In this document: positions 36,044 through 44,916 of the stretch, piece after piece
Position numbering within the stretch: the first letter of the stretch is position 1
Layout of the letters: the number at the start of each line of letters is the position of its first letter
NCBI RefSeq assembly: GCF_900102685.1
Contig: NZ_FMZA01000001.1
Coordinates: 1 to 64,000, forward strand
DNA from: Melghirimyces thermohalophilus
GTDB taxonomy: Bacteria > Bacillota > Bacilli > Thermoactinomycetales > DSM-45169
Length of the DNA: 64,000 nucleotides
Reading direction: 5' to 3'
The notes under the pieces: model-generated
The model's database searches: none
Told to the model about the DNA's origin: nothing
What the model saw: only the letters and a program-made list of their open reading frames with translations
Made by a program: the position numbers and the translations under genes

Positions 36044-36295
36044 TCAAGGGAGAATCCGTCGTAGCTTGGGATGTTTTCGCAGCTTGTCCATCTGTTTGGA
36101 GACTTTGGGATACCGGGTTTCCAATTTGGTGAGAAGAGCCTTGGCCCAGGGGGATGTCTTGGACAAAATCAGCAGTCCCGCCAACAGAAAGATGACCCCG
36201 TGGAGGACGGGAAAGAGCGTTCCGATGACCCCCATGATGATCAGAATCCAACCGATGATTCGGCCTATGATCCGCTTCAGTCGTTTTTTGTTCAT
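36044..36295 (-). CDS. Small PGPGW-like transmembrane protein
   Basis: 83 residues: basic start, two membrane helices (IIGRIIGWILIIMGVIGTLF and VIFLLAGLLILSKTSPWAKA) around a proline turn, and a basic tail. Resembles the PGPGW family of small membrane proteins, function unknown. Lies 227 bases before the ohr gene on the same strand. Confidence 0.6.
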   Translation of the reverse strand: MNKKRLKRIIGRIIGWILIIMGVIGTLFPVLHGVIFLLAGLLILSKTSPWAKALLTKLETRYPKVSKQMDKLRKHPKLRRILP

Positions 36296-36476
36296 CTAAA
36301 CAACCTCTTTTTTGCCAGCGACAGCATGTACCGTGGCACGAGTGTAGGATGCATTTATCGGTTTTTCGGCGGGACATCTCCGACACCGTTTTTTAGACTT
36401 GCACCGATCTTCGTATTATATCGTGAAAAAAGGGTTGGATTCAAACAAATCACAGCAAATTCTGTCTTAAAGCACT

Positions 36477-36506
36477 GACATCCAGGCGGCTAGGCGCCCG
36501 GATGTC
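36477..36506. terminator. Hairpin downstream of the CBS-domain gene
   Basis: GACATCC / GGATGTC stem with additional GC pairing in the loop (GGCG/CGCC), directly past the CBS gene stop on the minus strand. No clear T-run. Confidence 0.5.
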
Positions 36507-36509
36507 GGC

Positions 36510-37154
36510 TCATGGGGTAATCTCTTTTACGTTTAACACCCGAAAACCTTTTTCCCCCAACCGACGCCGGATCGCGTCTGTGTAGGAGGTCGGATGTATT
36601 TTCAAAAGGATGCGCCGGGCAGCGCTGTCGCCTGCATCAAAGGTGACCACGCTGATGATGTTCACCTCAAAATCGCTGATGGCATTCATGAGATGTTCCA
36701 ATTCACGGGGAAGATCGGGAATCACTGCAAGCAGAAAGCGGACACCCGGGAGTTTATGGCCGTAGGTGTCAGTCAGAACCGCTTCGATGTCACTGATTTT
36801 AACGATGCCCAGAAAAGTACGGTTGTCTTCGGCAACGATGGGTACGAAGGGGTAGCGGACGATGACGGGAAGGGTTTTTTCGAAGTCGCTGTCGATGGCA
36901 AGCGGTTCCATCACATGGAGGGCATCCCGAACCGTCAGTTGCTCCCAATCTTCGAACCCGCGATTGATCAGGGATTTCATCACATAACTGTATCCGGTGA
37001 TGCCGAGGAAATGTCCATCCATATCAATAACCGGGATCGAATCCAGTTGGTTGGTTTCCAGTGTGTGAAACAGCTCCTTGGCGTTGGTGTCCGGGGTGAC
37101 AGTGACAATTTCTTTTTTCGCGGTCAGGCAGTTTTTGATGAACAAAGGTTTCAC
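36510..37154 (-). CDS. CBS-domain pair with C-terminal ACT-like domain (AcuB-like)
   Basis: 214 residues. Two CBS motifs (TPDTNAKELFHTLETNQLDS with IPVIDMDGHFLGI, and FVPIVAEDNRTFLGIVKISD) are followed by an ACT-like region (DFEVNIISVVTFDAGDSAAR). Same size and layout as AcuB of the acetoin-utilisation operon, but no acuA or acuC is adjacent, so the role is open; it may sense adenylate nucleotides. Divergent from the acyl-CoA dehydrogenase gene across a region with a tandem repeat. Confidence 0.75.
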   Translation of the reverse strand: MKPLFIKNCLTAKKEIVTVTPDTNAKELFHTLETNQLDSIPVIDMDGHFLGITGYSYVMKSLINRGFEDWEQLTVRDALHVMEPLAIDSDFEKTLPVIVRYPFVPIVAEDNRTFLGIVKISDIEAVLTDTYGHKLPGVRFLLAVIPDLPRELEHLMNAISDFEVNIISVVTFDAGDSAARRILLKIHPTSYTDAIRRRLGEKGFRVLNVKEITP

Positions 37155-37209
37155 TCCTCCTAAGCTGGGACTGTTTCAGTTTATGCTGCGAGGATGGGGG
37201 ATTTCTTTT

Positions 37210-37249
37210 TTCGTGGCTGAAAAACGAATTTCGTGGCTGAAAAACGAAA
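37210..37249. repeat. Tandem 20-bp repeat in divergent promoter region
   Basis: TTCGTGGCTGAAAAACGAA occurs twice head to tail with a 20-base period (37210 and 37230). Each copy carries small inverted ends (TTCGT / ACGAA), and an inverted partial copy TTCGTTTTTGCGAA follows at 37259. A twin operator between the CBS gene and the acyl-CoA dehydrogenase gene is a reasonable reading. Confidence 0.7.
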
Positions 37250-37382
37250 TTTTGGATCTTCGTTTTTGCGAACTTTTCGGAAAAGTCGGTTGACGGGTTT
37301 CTCAGCGGTTGTTTAACATTGAATCAGTAATCATTTATTGTTATCTCCCGCCGGGAAACCCGGGCCAAAGGAGTGGGCGCGA

Positions 37383-39125
37383 ATGATCGATTACAGCCGT
37401 TATGCGGACGGGACAAAGTTAAACTGGTATAAAAGCGATTTCTCCATGCAGCATTACGCACGCCGCTATCTTTCCCCCGCTATCTGGGCATGGGGAGAGG
37501 AAAAGCTGGTGAAGATGGGCGCTTACGCGGCGGGGCCGATGGACCGACGGGCTCGCCATACCGATCGGGAGGGAGCGCCGCGGCTGATTCGGTATAACCG
37601 ACAGGGTGAGGAGATCAATGAAATTTGGTACAACGAGGGCTACCTGGCCACAGTTGGGGATTGCTATGAGGCGGGGGTGGTCGGTTGGCGCTACCGTCAG
37701 GATGTGCCAGAGCGGGTGCCCTTCCTGTTTACCCAGCTTCTCCATATGCTGATGTCCGAAGCGGAAACCGGGTTTACCTGTCCCGTCACCCTGACCATGT
37801 CTGTCGCCTTTGTACTGGAGAAGTTCGGTTCCGCCGAGCAGAAGGAGAAATACCTGCCGCTGTTGGCCAGCATGGATCGGCGGACTCTGGAACAGGGAGC
37901 CACCTACCTGACGGAGATTCAGGGAGGTTCCGATGTGGGGGCGATCCAAACCCGTGCCGTGCCAGATGGGGATCAGTATCGCCTGACCGGTGAAAAGTGG
38001 TTTGCCAGCAATTGTGATGCTGGCGTGGCCATCGCTCTCGCCCGGGTGAACGATGCCCCAGGAACGAAAGGATTGGGCCTGTTTTTGTTGCCCCGGCAGT
38101 TACCGGATGGGACCCGCAACTCGATTACCATCCGCCGGTTGAAAGATAAACTGGGGGTGCGGGCGGTGGCCAGCGGGGAACTGGAGTTGAAGGGCGCTGT
38201 CGGCTATTTGATCGGCCGGCCGGATCAAGGATTTAAATACATGGCGGAGGCGCTGAACATCTCCCGTATGTGCACCGCCACCGGGGCTCTTGCCATTTCC
38301 CGGCGCGCCTTTTTGGAGGCGGCGATCTACACTTCGAAACGGACGGCATTCGGACAGACTCTCAACCACTTTCCCATGGTTCGGCAAACCCTGCTGGACA
38401 TGACGACGGACATAGAGGCGGGTTGGGCCTTGGCCGTTCAGATGATCAGGGTGATGGACCAGTGCCATACATACGGGGAAGAAACGGAAGAGCGGTCGAT
38501 CCTGTTGCGCCTGCTCTTGGCCATGGCTAAGTTGCGCCTCAGTGAAAAAGGGGTGGAACATGCCAAAGCGGCCCTGGAGCTTCACGGCGGCAACGGTTAT
38601 ATCGAAGAGTACGTCACCCCCCGCTTGCTGCGGGATGCCCAGGTGAACACAGTCTGGGAAGGTCCATCCAATATCATGGCCCTGGAAATCCTGAAAACTA
38701 TGGGCCGGGAAGGAAAAAGGACTGGTGGTCGATCCAGCATCATCCTGGAGGAGATTCGGGAGACTTTGGACGGGGTGAACCTGCCGGAATTATCCGATGC
38801 TGTTCAGTGTGTGCAAGAGCAGATTCCGGAGTTGTATAAAGATGCAAAGTATCTGCTCCAGTCGGATCCGCTGACGCAAAACGGATTTGCTCGCAGGCTC
38901 GCCGATCGTCTGATCGATGTGTATAGTGCGGCACATCTTTTGGAAGAAGCCAACTATGCTCGAGAGACAACCGGTTCATCCCGGTTGGTCAAAGTGGCCG
39001 AATACTTCGTGGACCGCACCTTCCGTCCCGAAATCTTCGACATCCGTTCCGGCTATCTACCGTCACAGGAACTGTTTGCGGAAGTGGTCGGTGATCAAGG
39101 GGGATGCCCGACTCGCACTGGTTGA
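37383..39125 (+). CDS. Acyl-CoA dehydrogenase, AidB-like
   Basis: 580 residues, longer than classical acyl-CoA dehydrogenases and similar to the AidB/long FadE group. Features: TYLTEIQGGSDVGAIQTRA (FAD/substrate loop, AidB-like), LTGEKWFASNCDAG, KDKLGVRAVASGELELKGAV, TSKRTAFGQTLNHFPMVRQT and ELHGGNGYIEEYVTPRLLRD, with a 100-residue C-terminal extension. Substrate is unknown: fatty-acid or branched acyl-CoA oxidation, or an alkylation response as for AidB. ATG at 37383 after AAAGGAG. Confidence 0.85.
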   Translation: MIDYSRYADGTKLNWYKSDFSMQHYARRYLSPAIWAWGEEKLVKMGAYAAGPMDRRARHTDREGAPRLIRYNRQGEEINEIWYNEGYLATVGDCYEAGVVGWRYRQDVPERVPFLFTQLLHMLMSEAETGFTCPVTLTMSVAFVLEKFGSAEQKEKYLPLLASMDRRTLEQGATYLTEIQGGSDVGAIQTRAVPDGDQYRLTGEKWFASNCDAGVAIALARVNDAPGTKGLGLFLLPRQLPDGTRNSITIRRLKDKLGVRAVASGELELKGAVGYLIGRPDQGFKYMAEALNISRMCTATGALAISRRAFLEAAIYTSKRTAFGQTLNHFPMVRQTLLDMTTDIEAGWALAVQMIRVMDQCHTYGEETEERSILLRLLLAMAKLRLSEKGVEHAKAALELHGGNGYIEEYVTPRLLRDAQVNTVWEGPSNIMALEILKTMGREGKRTGGRSSIILEEIRETLDGVNLPELSDAVQCVQEQIPELYKDAKYLLQSDPLTQNGFARRLADRLIDVYSAAHLLEEANYARETTGSSRLVKVAEYFVDRTFRPEIFDIRSGYLPSQELFAEVVGDQGGCPTRTG

Positions 39126-39262
39126 AGCGATTGCACCAACGGGACGTTGGCGGAAGAAGTTTTGCCGCGAGCGGCAGCGGGTATCCGATCAACAGGCAGT
39201 GCCCAGGGAATAGGGACTGCTCCACCCTCAACCTCCTCTCCTCATGTTCCGCCCTCTGATCA

Positions 39263-39299
39263 GGGAGTCGGCTTCATGACAAGGCCGGCTTCCTTTTTT
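39263..39299 (+). terminator. Terminator after acyl-CoA dehydrogenase gene
   Basis: GGGAGTCGGC pairs with GCCGGCTTCC (two G-U pairs) and is followed by six T. Confidence 0.75.
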
Positions 39300-39347
39300 G
39301 TCGTCCATGTTGTAATCTGAGAATTAAAAAGAAAAGAGGAGAGCTGG

Positions 39348-39878
39348 ATGCAGATTCGAAAGATCCGGGAGTCAGATGCCCGTGCTTTTCTCCATCTGCA
39401 AAAAGGGTTGGATCGAGAAACCACCTTCATGTTGCTGGAGCCGGGGGAGAGAAAAGAGTCCGTAGCGGAGACCGTGCAGCGGATCCGCGAGATTCTCGCC
39501 GCGGATAATTCCACCCTCCTGCTGGCGGAGGATAGAGGCGAACTCGTCGGCTTTCTGGCCGCCTTCGGCGGACGGGTGCGGCGCAACGGTCATGTCGTTT
39601 CCCTGGTGGTGGGGATCCGACAGGCCTGGACCGGCCGGGGTATCGGGACCCGCTTGCTGGAGGCGGTGGAAGCTTGGGCCCGGCAGCAGGGGATCCACCG
39701 GATGGAATTGACGGTGATGACACATAATGAACGGGCACTGGCCCTCTATCAAAAGGCAGGGTTCCAGATAGAAGGGACCCGGCGGGACGCGCTGCGGGTG
39801 GAGGAGACATATGTGGATGAATATGACATGTCCAAGCTATTGGTCGAAGAGAGAGGGAACGTTGAGCAAAACGGATGA
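39348..39878 (+). CDS. GNAT-family N-acetyltransferase
   Basis: 176 residues with the complete GNAT fold: LLLAEDRGELVGFLAAFGG, VVSLVVGIRQAWTGRGIGTR (acetyl-CoA pyrophosphate loop RGIGTRLL), MELTVMTHNERALALYQKAG and FQIEGTRRDALRVEETYVDE. RimI/ribosomal-protein acetyltransferase-like; acceptor unknown. Unlike the two other GNAT sequences in the window, this one is intact. Confidence 0.88.
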   Translation: MQIRKIRESDARAFLHLQKGLDRETTFMLLEPGERKESVAETVQRIREILAADNSTLLLAEDRGELVGFLAAFGGRVRRNGHVVSLVVGIRQAWTGRGIGTRLLEAVEAWARQQGIHRMELTVMTHNERALALYQKAGFQIEGTRRDALRVEETYVDEYDMSKLLVEERGNVEQNG

Positions 39879-39919
39879 CGAAGAAATTGATGCGAGTAGA
39901 AACAGGTGAGTAGACAGCC

Positions 39920-40813
39920 ATGATTTTTGTCAATGTGATGTTACCCGTCTTCCTCATTTTTGGTGCCGGCTTTGTCGGACAAAAACTGCTTCATCTTCAC
40001 ATCCGTTCCGTCTCCGCAGCCGCCCTCTATCTGATGTCCCCCTGGCTCGCCTTTCGCACTTTTTACGACAACGAGGTGGGCTTTCAGCAATTGTCCATCC
40101 TCATTTATTCGGTCAGCCTCTGCTTCATCCTGATCGGCATCGTCAAACTGTATACTTGGATCAGGGGATATACCTCCTCCGAAGAGAGCGGACTGGTGTT
40201 GGCGACCGCCTTTATGAACAATGGAAACATGGGTGTGCCCGTGATTCTGTTCGCCTTTGGTCGGGAAGCCTTCGACTATGCGGTCATGATCATGGTGATC
40301 CATACCTTCCTGATGGGAACCCTCGGCATCTATATGGCGGCCCGGGGTTCCATGTCAGGAAAAGAGGCGTTAAAACCGGTCTTAAAGATGCCGATCGCTT
40401 ATACAGCGGTGTTAGGTCTGTTGTGGCAGCAGTTGAATTGGCCGATGCCGGAGGAGATGTACAAAGCGATCTCCCTCTTGGCTGACGCTTCCATCCCCAC
40501 GATCATGCTGGCGTTGGGCATGCAGCTGTCTACCATCCGCCTTTACGCCACGGACATGGGGAAAATGATCTTTGCCAACGTGACGCGGTTGTTGGTATCC
40601 CCCCTGATCGCCTGGGGGATTGCGCTTTTGCTCGGGGTGGAACCCTTGTTGATGAAGGTGATGGTGATCGCTGCGGCCATGCCTGCCGCCGCCATTACCA
40701 CCATGTACTCCCTGCAGTTTGACAGCGAGCCCAAGCTGGTGTCCAGTATCACCCTGACCAGTACTTTGCTCAGTGCCCTTACCATATCGGCTCTGCTTTG
40801 GCTCTTCTCCTGA
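39920..40813 (+). CDS. AEC-family permease (auxin efflux carrier-like)
   Basis: 297 residues with ten predicted membrane helices. Conserved AEC marks are FGAGFVGQKLLHLHIRSVSA, ATAFMNNGNMGVPVILFAFG and the second-half ADASIPTIMLALGMQLSTIR. Bacterial members move small organic acids such as malate across the membrane. Start ATG 41 bases behind the GNAT gene, probably in one transcript. Confidence 0.85.
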   Translation: MIFVNVMLPVFLIFGAGFVGQKLLHLHIRSVSAAALYLMSPWLAFRTFYDNEVGFQQLSILIYSVSLCFILIGIVKLYTWIRGYTSSEESGLVLATAFMNNGNMGVPVILFAFGREAFDYAVMIMVIHTFLMGTLGIYMAARGSMSGKEALKPVLKMPIAYTAVLGLLWQQLNWPMPEEMYKAISLLADASIPTIMLALGMQLSTIRLYATDMGKMIFANVTRLLVSPLIAWGIALLLGVEPLLMKVMVIAAAMPAAAITTMYSLQFDSEPKLVSSITLTSTLLSALTISALLWLFS

Positions 40814-40840
40814 AAAAACCCCCGTCGAACGGGGGTTTTT
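40813..40840. terminator. Bidirectional terminator
   Basis: AAAAAACCCCC-GTCGAAC-GGGGGTTTTT, between converging AEC permease and peptidase genes. Confidence 0.9.
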
Positions 40841-40846
40841 GGCCGA

Positions 40847-41932
40847 TCAATCAAGGGCCCGGGCGGCGGCTTCCACCAGTGCCACGGTTTGGTCTACGGT
40901 GACCTGGCGGTGTTCCCGGAATTTCGGGTCGATATAGATTGAGGGGTCTTCCGGGTAAAACTCCAGGGCAGCATTATGAAGGTGTCCTCCAGGAATATCC
41001 TCCGCTCCTAAACCGACTCGCAACCGGTTGGAACGATACTGGCTTTCGTTGGAGAGATAGTTTCCTCCTCCACCGGCTTGCGCTTTGGATCCCGGGGTAG
41101 GGCCACCATCATGACAGGTGTAGGGGTCCTCAAAATCCGGAGGAAGCCATTCGCACACTTCGTCGTTCCGTTGTACAGGCCAGGGCCCGGTGTCGGCGTC
41201 GATCATCGCTTGTACCGGCAGGGTGGTTTCGATAAATTCGGGAAGGGGAGAGGGCATCGGCCACCGGGAGACCATGGGGATCTCTTCATCTCTCGTTTCC
41301 TCGTTGTTGTCGGTACCGGTATGCCAACGGCCGGCAAAGCCTTCAATATCCATTTGCCGTTGCCGTCCCTGACTGATGGTCATCATCAAGTCGATCCGCT
41401 CCGGACCCTTTTTCAGATAGGGACCGAAGGTATCTTCCACAATGCCCTCTTCAAAGTCCTGCCACCGCACTGGAAACAGGGCGGACTGGATAACGGCGGG
41501 TCCCTCCTCGGTCATGATGCGTTTGCCATCTAATTGTAACGCCGCCGCCCCAGAGGGGTTGCTGCGGCGAAATTCATGTTCCAATCGATAAGGATCAAAT
41601 CCGCTGACCAAGACCCGCCGAACGTCGTCCCCTTTGGGGAAATCGATGGACCTGATTCCCCGGGTGGTATACTCCAGCTCCTGGATCAGCGTCTTTTTTT
41701 GCGATTCGGTCAGTTTAAATTCCGGGTCCCATTGGCGGAGGGTGCGAGTCATATGGAGTCGGGCCCAATACAGGGGCCGGTCGTCATATCGGTCCAGCGC
41801 CCCCAGGTCGGGACGTTTGCCCTGGGCCCGGTCAACAGCGGTCTGCCACAGACGGCTGCCATGGACTGGGATCAGCTTTTTTGCTGTGTTCACATCGGGG
41901 GCTTGGCACAAGTCCCGCTCAAAGGCCTTCAC
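40847..41932 (-). CDS. Pyroglutamyl-peptidase-I-like (C15) protein with Ser at the Cys position; N-terminus frameshifted
   Basis: 361 residues, much larger than the cytosolic C15 enzymes (about 215). The core starts VLVSGFDPYRLEHEFRRSNP, matching the family's VLVTGFEPF..NPS. The region equivalent to the catalytic AGxYxCN reads GGGGNYLSNESQYRSNRLRV, with Ser in place of Cys, and the histidine is retained in GGHLHNAALEF. The visible frame starts at a GTG with no good ribosome-binding site; a signal-peptide frame directly upstream (41949-42104) is out of register, so the native gene is probably a secreted protein broken by one frameshift. Confidence 0.7.
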   Translation of the reverse strand: MKAFERDLCQAPDVNTAKKLIPVHGSRLWQTAVDRAQGKRPDLGALDRYDDRPLYWARLHMTRTLRQWDPEFKLTESQKKTLIQELEYTTRGIRSIDFPKGDDVRRVLVSGFDPYRLEHEFRRSNPSGAAALQLDGKRIMTEEGPAVIQSALFPVRWQDFEEGIVEDTFGPYLKKGPERIDLMMTISQGRQRQMDIEGFAGRWHTGTDNNEETRDEEIPMVSRWPMPSPLPEFIETTLPVQAMIDADTGPWPVQRNDEVCEWLPPDFEDPYTCHDGGPTPGSKAQAGGGGNYLSNESQYRSNRLRVGLGAEDIPGGHLHNAALEFYPEDPSIYIDPKFREHRQVTVDQTVALVEAAARALD

Positions 41933-41948
41933 ATATTGGTCAAAACGG

Positions 41949-42104
41949 CTATCTTTCAGTTTCAGGAGTGATGGGTGCGTCGGGATTGGTACATCCCGTC
42001 ATCGGCTGTTGAGTGTATACCACTGTCGGTACAGACAAGGGCAGCGATAGAGTAAGAAGCCCGGTCAAAGCCAGGGTGATGGGTCTTTTACTGCGAATCA
42101 TCAT
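41949..42104 (-). pseudogene. Signal-peptide segment of the C15-like protein, out of frame
   Basis: ATG at 42104 after GAAGGAGGAG encodes MMIRSKRPITLALTGLLTLS, then LPLSVPTVVYTQQPMTG and a short tail before a TAG at 41949. This is a good ribosome-binding site and signal peptide for the downstream peptidase-like frame, but the two frames differ by one register and meet near 41950-41975, where the downstream frame reads LKDSRFDQYVKAFERD. Confidence 0.65.
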
Positions 42105-42120
42105 AACTCCTCCTTCGATG

Positions 42121-42150
42121 GATGTCCCCCGTGACCCGGGGGCATCTTTT
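42121..42150 (+). terminator. Terminator-like hairpin upstream of the C15-like gene
   Basis: GATG and CCCCC pair with GGGGG and CATC around a GTGACCC loop, followed by a T-run in the plus direction. No plus-strand gene ends here; on the minus strand it lies between the GNAT relic and the peptidase gene. Confidence 0.5.
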
Positions 42151-42187
42151 TCATATTCGAAGGAGGAGAGTGAAAATCCTACCCATT

Positions 42188-42650
42188 CTAAATTATTACG
42201 CGTTTATTTTTGGTGAAAGGAGGGGCCGCTTCCATTTCGTATTTCCGATCCGTTTCCCCGCGGATGTGAAAACCCAGGCGGCGGTAGAGTGCCATTGCTT
42301 GTTCTCCTTTAACACCGTCAATCGCACCGGTTTTCCCTGCGCCTGAGCGGATGTCAATCAGTTGCCGATCGGTGCGGAGACCAGTCCCTGATTCTGAACC
42401 GCCGGCAACAGCTCAATTTAGGGAGGAACAGGTAGTCCGGACGGTCATCCACCGCAAACACGCCGGCCTCCTGACCGTTGACGATCACGATCCGGTCGAT
42501 TTCCGGAAGGAATTTTCCTTCCATGTCCCGTCGTTCCGCTTCTTCATCCCATCCTCGCATCCGCTCCACATAAGGCTGCATGTTGGTTCGGTTCAACCGG
42601 AAGACGAACTCAAAATCCGTGGCGGTGGACGGGCGCAATCGGAAGTTCAT
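42188..42650 (-). pseudogene. GNAT acetyltransferase remnant
   Basis: An intact start (MNFRLRPSTATDFEFVFRLN, then NMQPYVERMRGWDEEAERRD) of a GNAT protein is followed by frame changes: IELLPAVQNQGL and GKPVRLTVLKENK in a second register, and MALYRRLGFHIRGETDRKYE with MEAAPPFTKNKRVII and stop in a third. All GNAT blocks are present in order but need at least two frame corrections. Confidence 0.8.
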
Positions 42651-42865
42651 CTATTTTACTCCTTTCCGATCCGTGTAAAATCGGTTATTCCTTCTTCTGA
42701 CGCACTACCGTATCCTGCTATGGTCTACCGGCAGAAGAGATCGGGGATCCGACCGGATGCAGTGGGATCCTCCAGAATGGCGGGTTTGTTCCGCTTTGTC
42801 TTCTGTTACTCCCTTTGTTACGCTAACGGCGGCCCGTGAAACGAACAGGGGAGTGATCGTACCGA

Positions 42866-44410
42866 GTGAATATAGCAAAAGTGGATCAACGGGTATTTTG
42901 GGGATCCCTGGTGGTGGTCGGCCTCTTGATCGCGCCGCTCACCTTGGGACCGGAGAAGGGAGTCGCCCTTCTGAACGGTTTGCGCGACGGGATCACTGAG
43001 GATTTGGGATGGTTTTATCTATGGTTTGCAGCTGCCGTCTTCGGTTTGTTGGCCTGGCTGGCATTGGGGCGGTATGCTCATGTCCGTTTCGGCGGAAAAT
43101 CGGCGCGTCCCGAATTTTCCACCGTCAGCTGGATCGCTATGATCTTTACGGCAGGGATCGGCTCCAGTCTGATGTACTGGGGGATGATTGAATGGGCTTA
43201 TTATTATACGGATCCCCCCTTCGGACTGGAACCGAAGAGCGGGCCCGCCGGCCAGTGGGCGGCGACTTACGGTCTGTTTCACTGGGGTTACAGTGCCTGG
43301 GCCATTTACTGCATGCCCGCCGTAGTGATCGCCTACGCCTTTCACCAAAAGGGCTATCGGGTGTTGAATCTCAGTCGTGCCTGCCGCGGGGTGCTGGGAA
43401 GCCGGGCGGATGGCTGGCTTGGAAAAATGATCGACATGTTTTTCATCTTCGGCATGGTGGGCGGTGTGGGAACCACCCTTGGCTTGGGTACGCCTATGAT
43501 CGCAGAGGGAGTTTCTGTTTTGACCGGTATTCCCAAGGGGCTGGGACTGAATGCCTCCATCATTTTGTTGTGGACGGTGTTATTTGGTGCTAGCGCCTAC
43601 TTGGGATTGCAAAAAGGGATTAAGCGGCTGTCGGATTTGAATCTGTATTTAGGGATCGCTGTGGGAATATTTATACTCCTGTTCGGTCCAACGCTATTTA
43701 TCCTGGATACCTTTACCAATAGCATCGGGCTGATGACTCAAAACTTCTTGCGGATGAGCTTTTACATGGATTCCGTCGGCGGGGCTGATTTTACTCGTGC
43801 CTGGACGGTCTTTTATTGGGCATGGTGGGTGGCTTTCGCTCCCTTTATCGGCCTGTTTACCGCCCGAATCTCCCGGGGGCGGACCATCCGGGAACTGATT
43901 CTGGCGATGGTGTTTGCTGGCAGCTTCGGTTGCTGGGTCGCCTTCGCAATTTTTGGAAACACCGGGCTATTCTTCGAGTTGAAGGATGTGGTTTCTGTTA
44001 CTCAAATTTTAAATGACAGCGGCGCCCCGGCGGCGATGATGGCCATCTTGGAGGCATTGCCGGGAGGGGCGCTCCTGTTGATTGCCTTTCTGGTGCTGGC
44101 GATGGTCTTTTTGGTCACCACACTGGATTCCGCCGCCTATACCATGGCCAGTGTCGCCAGCAGGAGCATGAGCGAAAAACAGGAACCGGCTCGTTGGCTC
44201 CGCATCTTCTTTGCCCTCGTTTTAGGCGGGGTCTCTGTCGGCATGATGGCTGGCGGCGGGTTGGAGCCGATGCAAAACTTGACCATCATCACATCGGTAC
44301 CGGTGTTGGTGATCCTGATCCTGATGGCCTTCTCCCTGATGAAATGGCTGCAGGAAGACGAAACGATCGATACCAACCAGGCCAGATCCCGCGAGCAAAA
44401 GTCCGCTTGA
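42866..44410 (+). CDS. BCCT-family betaine/choline/carnitine transporter
   Basis: 514 residues with twelve membrane helices. The BCCT signature is present: FTAGIGSSLMYWGMIEWAYY, HWGYSAWAIYCMPAVVIAYA and the helix-8 tryptophan motif WTVFYWAWWVAFAPFIGLFT. It imports trimethylammonium compounds with sodium or protons, usually for osmoprotection, or exchanges carnitine. It lacks long regulatory tails typical of osmosensing BetP. GTG start after CAGGGGAGTGATC. Confidence 0.92.
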   Translation: MNIAKVDQRVFWGSLVVVGLLIAPLTLGPEKGVALLNGLRDGITEDLGWFYLWFAAAVFGLLAWLALGRYAHVRFGGKSARPEFSTVSWIAMIFTAGIGSSLMYWGMIEWAYYYTDPPFGLEPKSGPAGQWAATYGLFHWGYSAWAIYCMPAVVIAYAFHQKGYRVLNLSRACRGVLGSRADGWLGKMIDMFFIFGMVGGVGTTLGLGTPMIAEGVSVLTGIPKGLGLNASIILLWTVLFGASAYLGLQKGIKRLSDLNLYLGIAVGIFILLFGPTLFILDTFTNSIGLMTQNFLRMSFYMDSVGGADFTRAWTVFYWAWWVAFAPFIGLFTARISRGRTIRELILAMVFAGSFGCWVAFAIFGNTGLFFELKDVVSVTQILNDSGAPAAMMAILEALPGGALLLIAFLVLAMVFLVTTLDSAAYTMASVASRSMSEKQEPARWLRIFFALVLGGVSVGMMAGGGLEPMQNLTIITSVPVLVILILMAFSLMKWLQEDETIDTNQARSREQKSA

Positions 44411-44416
44411 TGTTGG

Positions 44417-44447
44417 AACCCTCGATAATTTCCGAGAGTTTCTTTTT
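44417..44447 (+). terminator. Terminator after BCCT gene
   Basis: AACCCTCG / CGAGAGTT imperfect stem, then TTCTTTTT. Confidence 0.6.
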
Positions 44448-44492
44448 ATCATGACAAGAGTACGATCCCTTTACCGACCGTGTAAAAAGACT

Positions 44493-44529
44493 AAAAAAGG
44501 CCCGCCACAGGTTGTCTCTGTAGCGGGCC
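44493..44529 (-). terminator. Terminator of tRNA-Sec
   Basis: On the minus strand GGCCCGC and GCGGGCC pair and are followed by six T, ten bases past the tRNA-Sec 3' end. Confidence 0.8.
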
Positions 44530-44538
44530 GTCTTACGC

Positions 44539-44635
44539 TGGCGGGAACGTGTGGGAATCGAACCCACCGGAGACGCAACGCGCCTCCCGCACGGTTTTGA
44601 AGACCGGGGGGGTCACCAGAACCCCATCCGCTCCC
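44539..44635 (-). tRNA. selC: tRNA-Sec (anticodon UCA)
   Basis: A 97-base tRNA with features of selenocysteine tRNA: acceptor GGGAGCG / CGTTCCC and encoded GCCA end, long D-stem (GGGGT/ACCCC), anticodon loop CTTCAAA giving UCA, a long variable arm (GGGAGGCG-CGTT-GCGTCTCC) and a T-arm with GGTTCGATTCC. Together with selB and selA in the window it shows that UGA is used for selenocysteine. Confidence 0.92.
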
Positions 44636-44916
44636 AAATGAAAATCAAGATTAGCTCTTATCATAACATAAGCCGGTCTCAGGTGCCAAAATGTTGGGGT
44701 ACATGGTTGGACAACCTGTAATAAACAAGGTTGAAACCGAGAGCGCGTTCATCCGTTCATGAGGATGAACACTCTTGACGGGAGAAGGATCCATCCCTAC
44801 ACTTTGAGAATTGGACCCGGTATGGTTTGAACCGACATATAATCAAGGTGTGTTTAAGAATATTGGACGCCGTTGCTCCCTTGCGGGGAAGCCCCGGCAG
44901 TGAGGATGATGATGTC

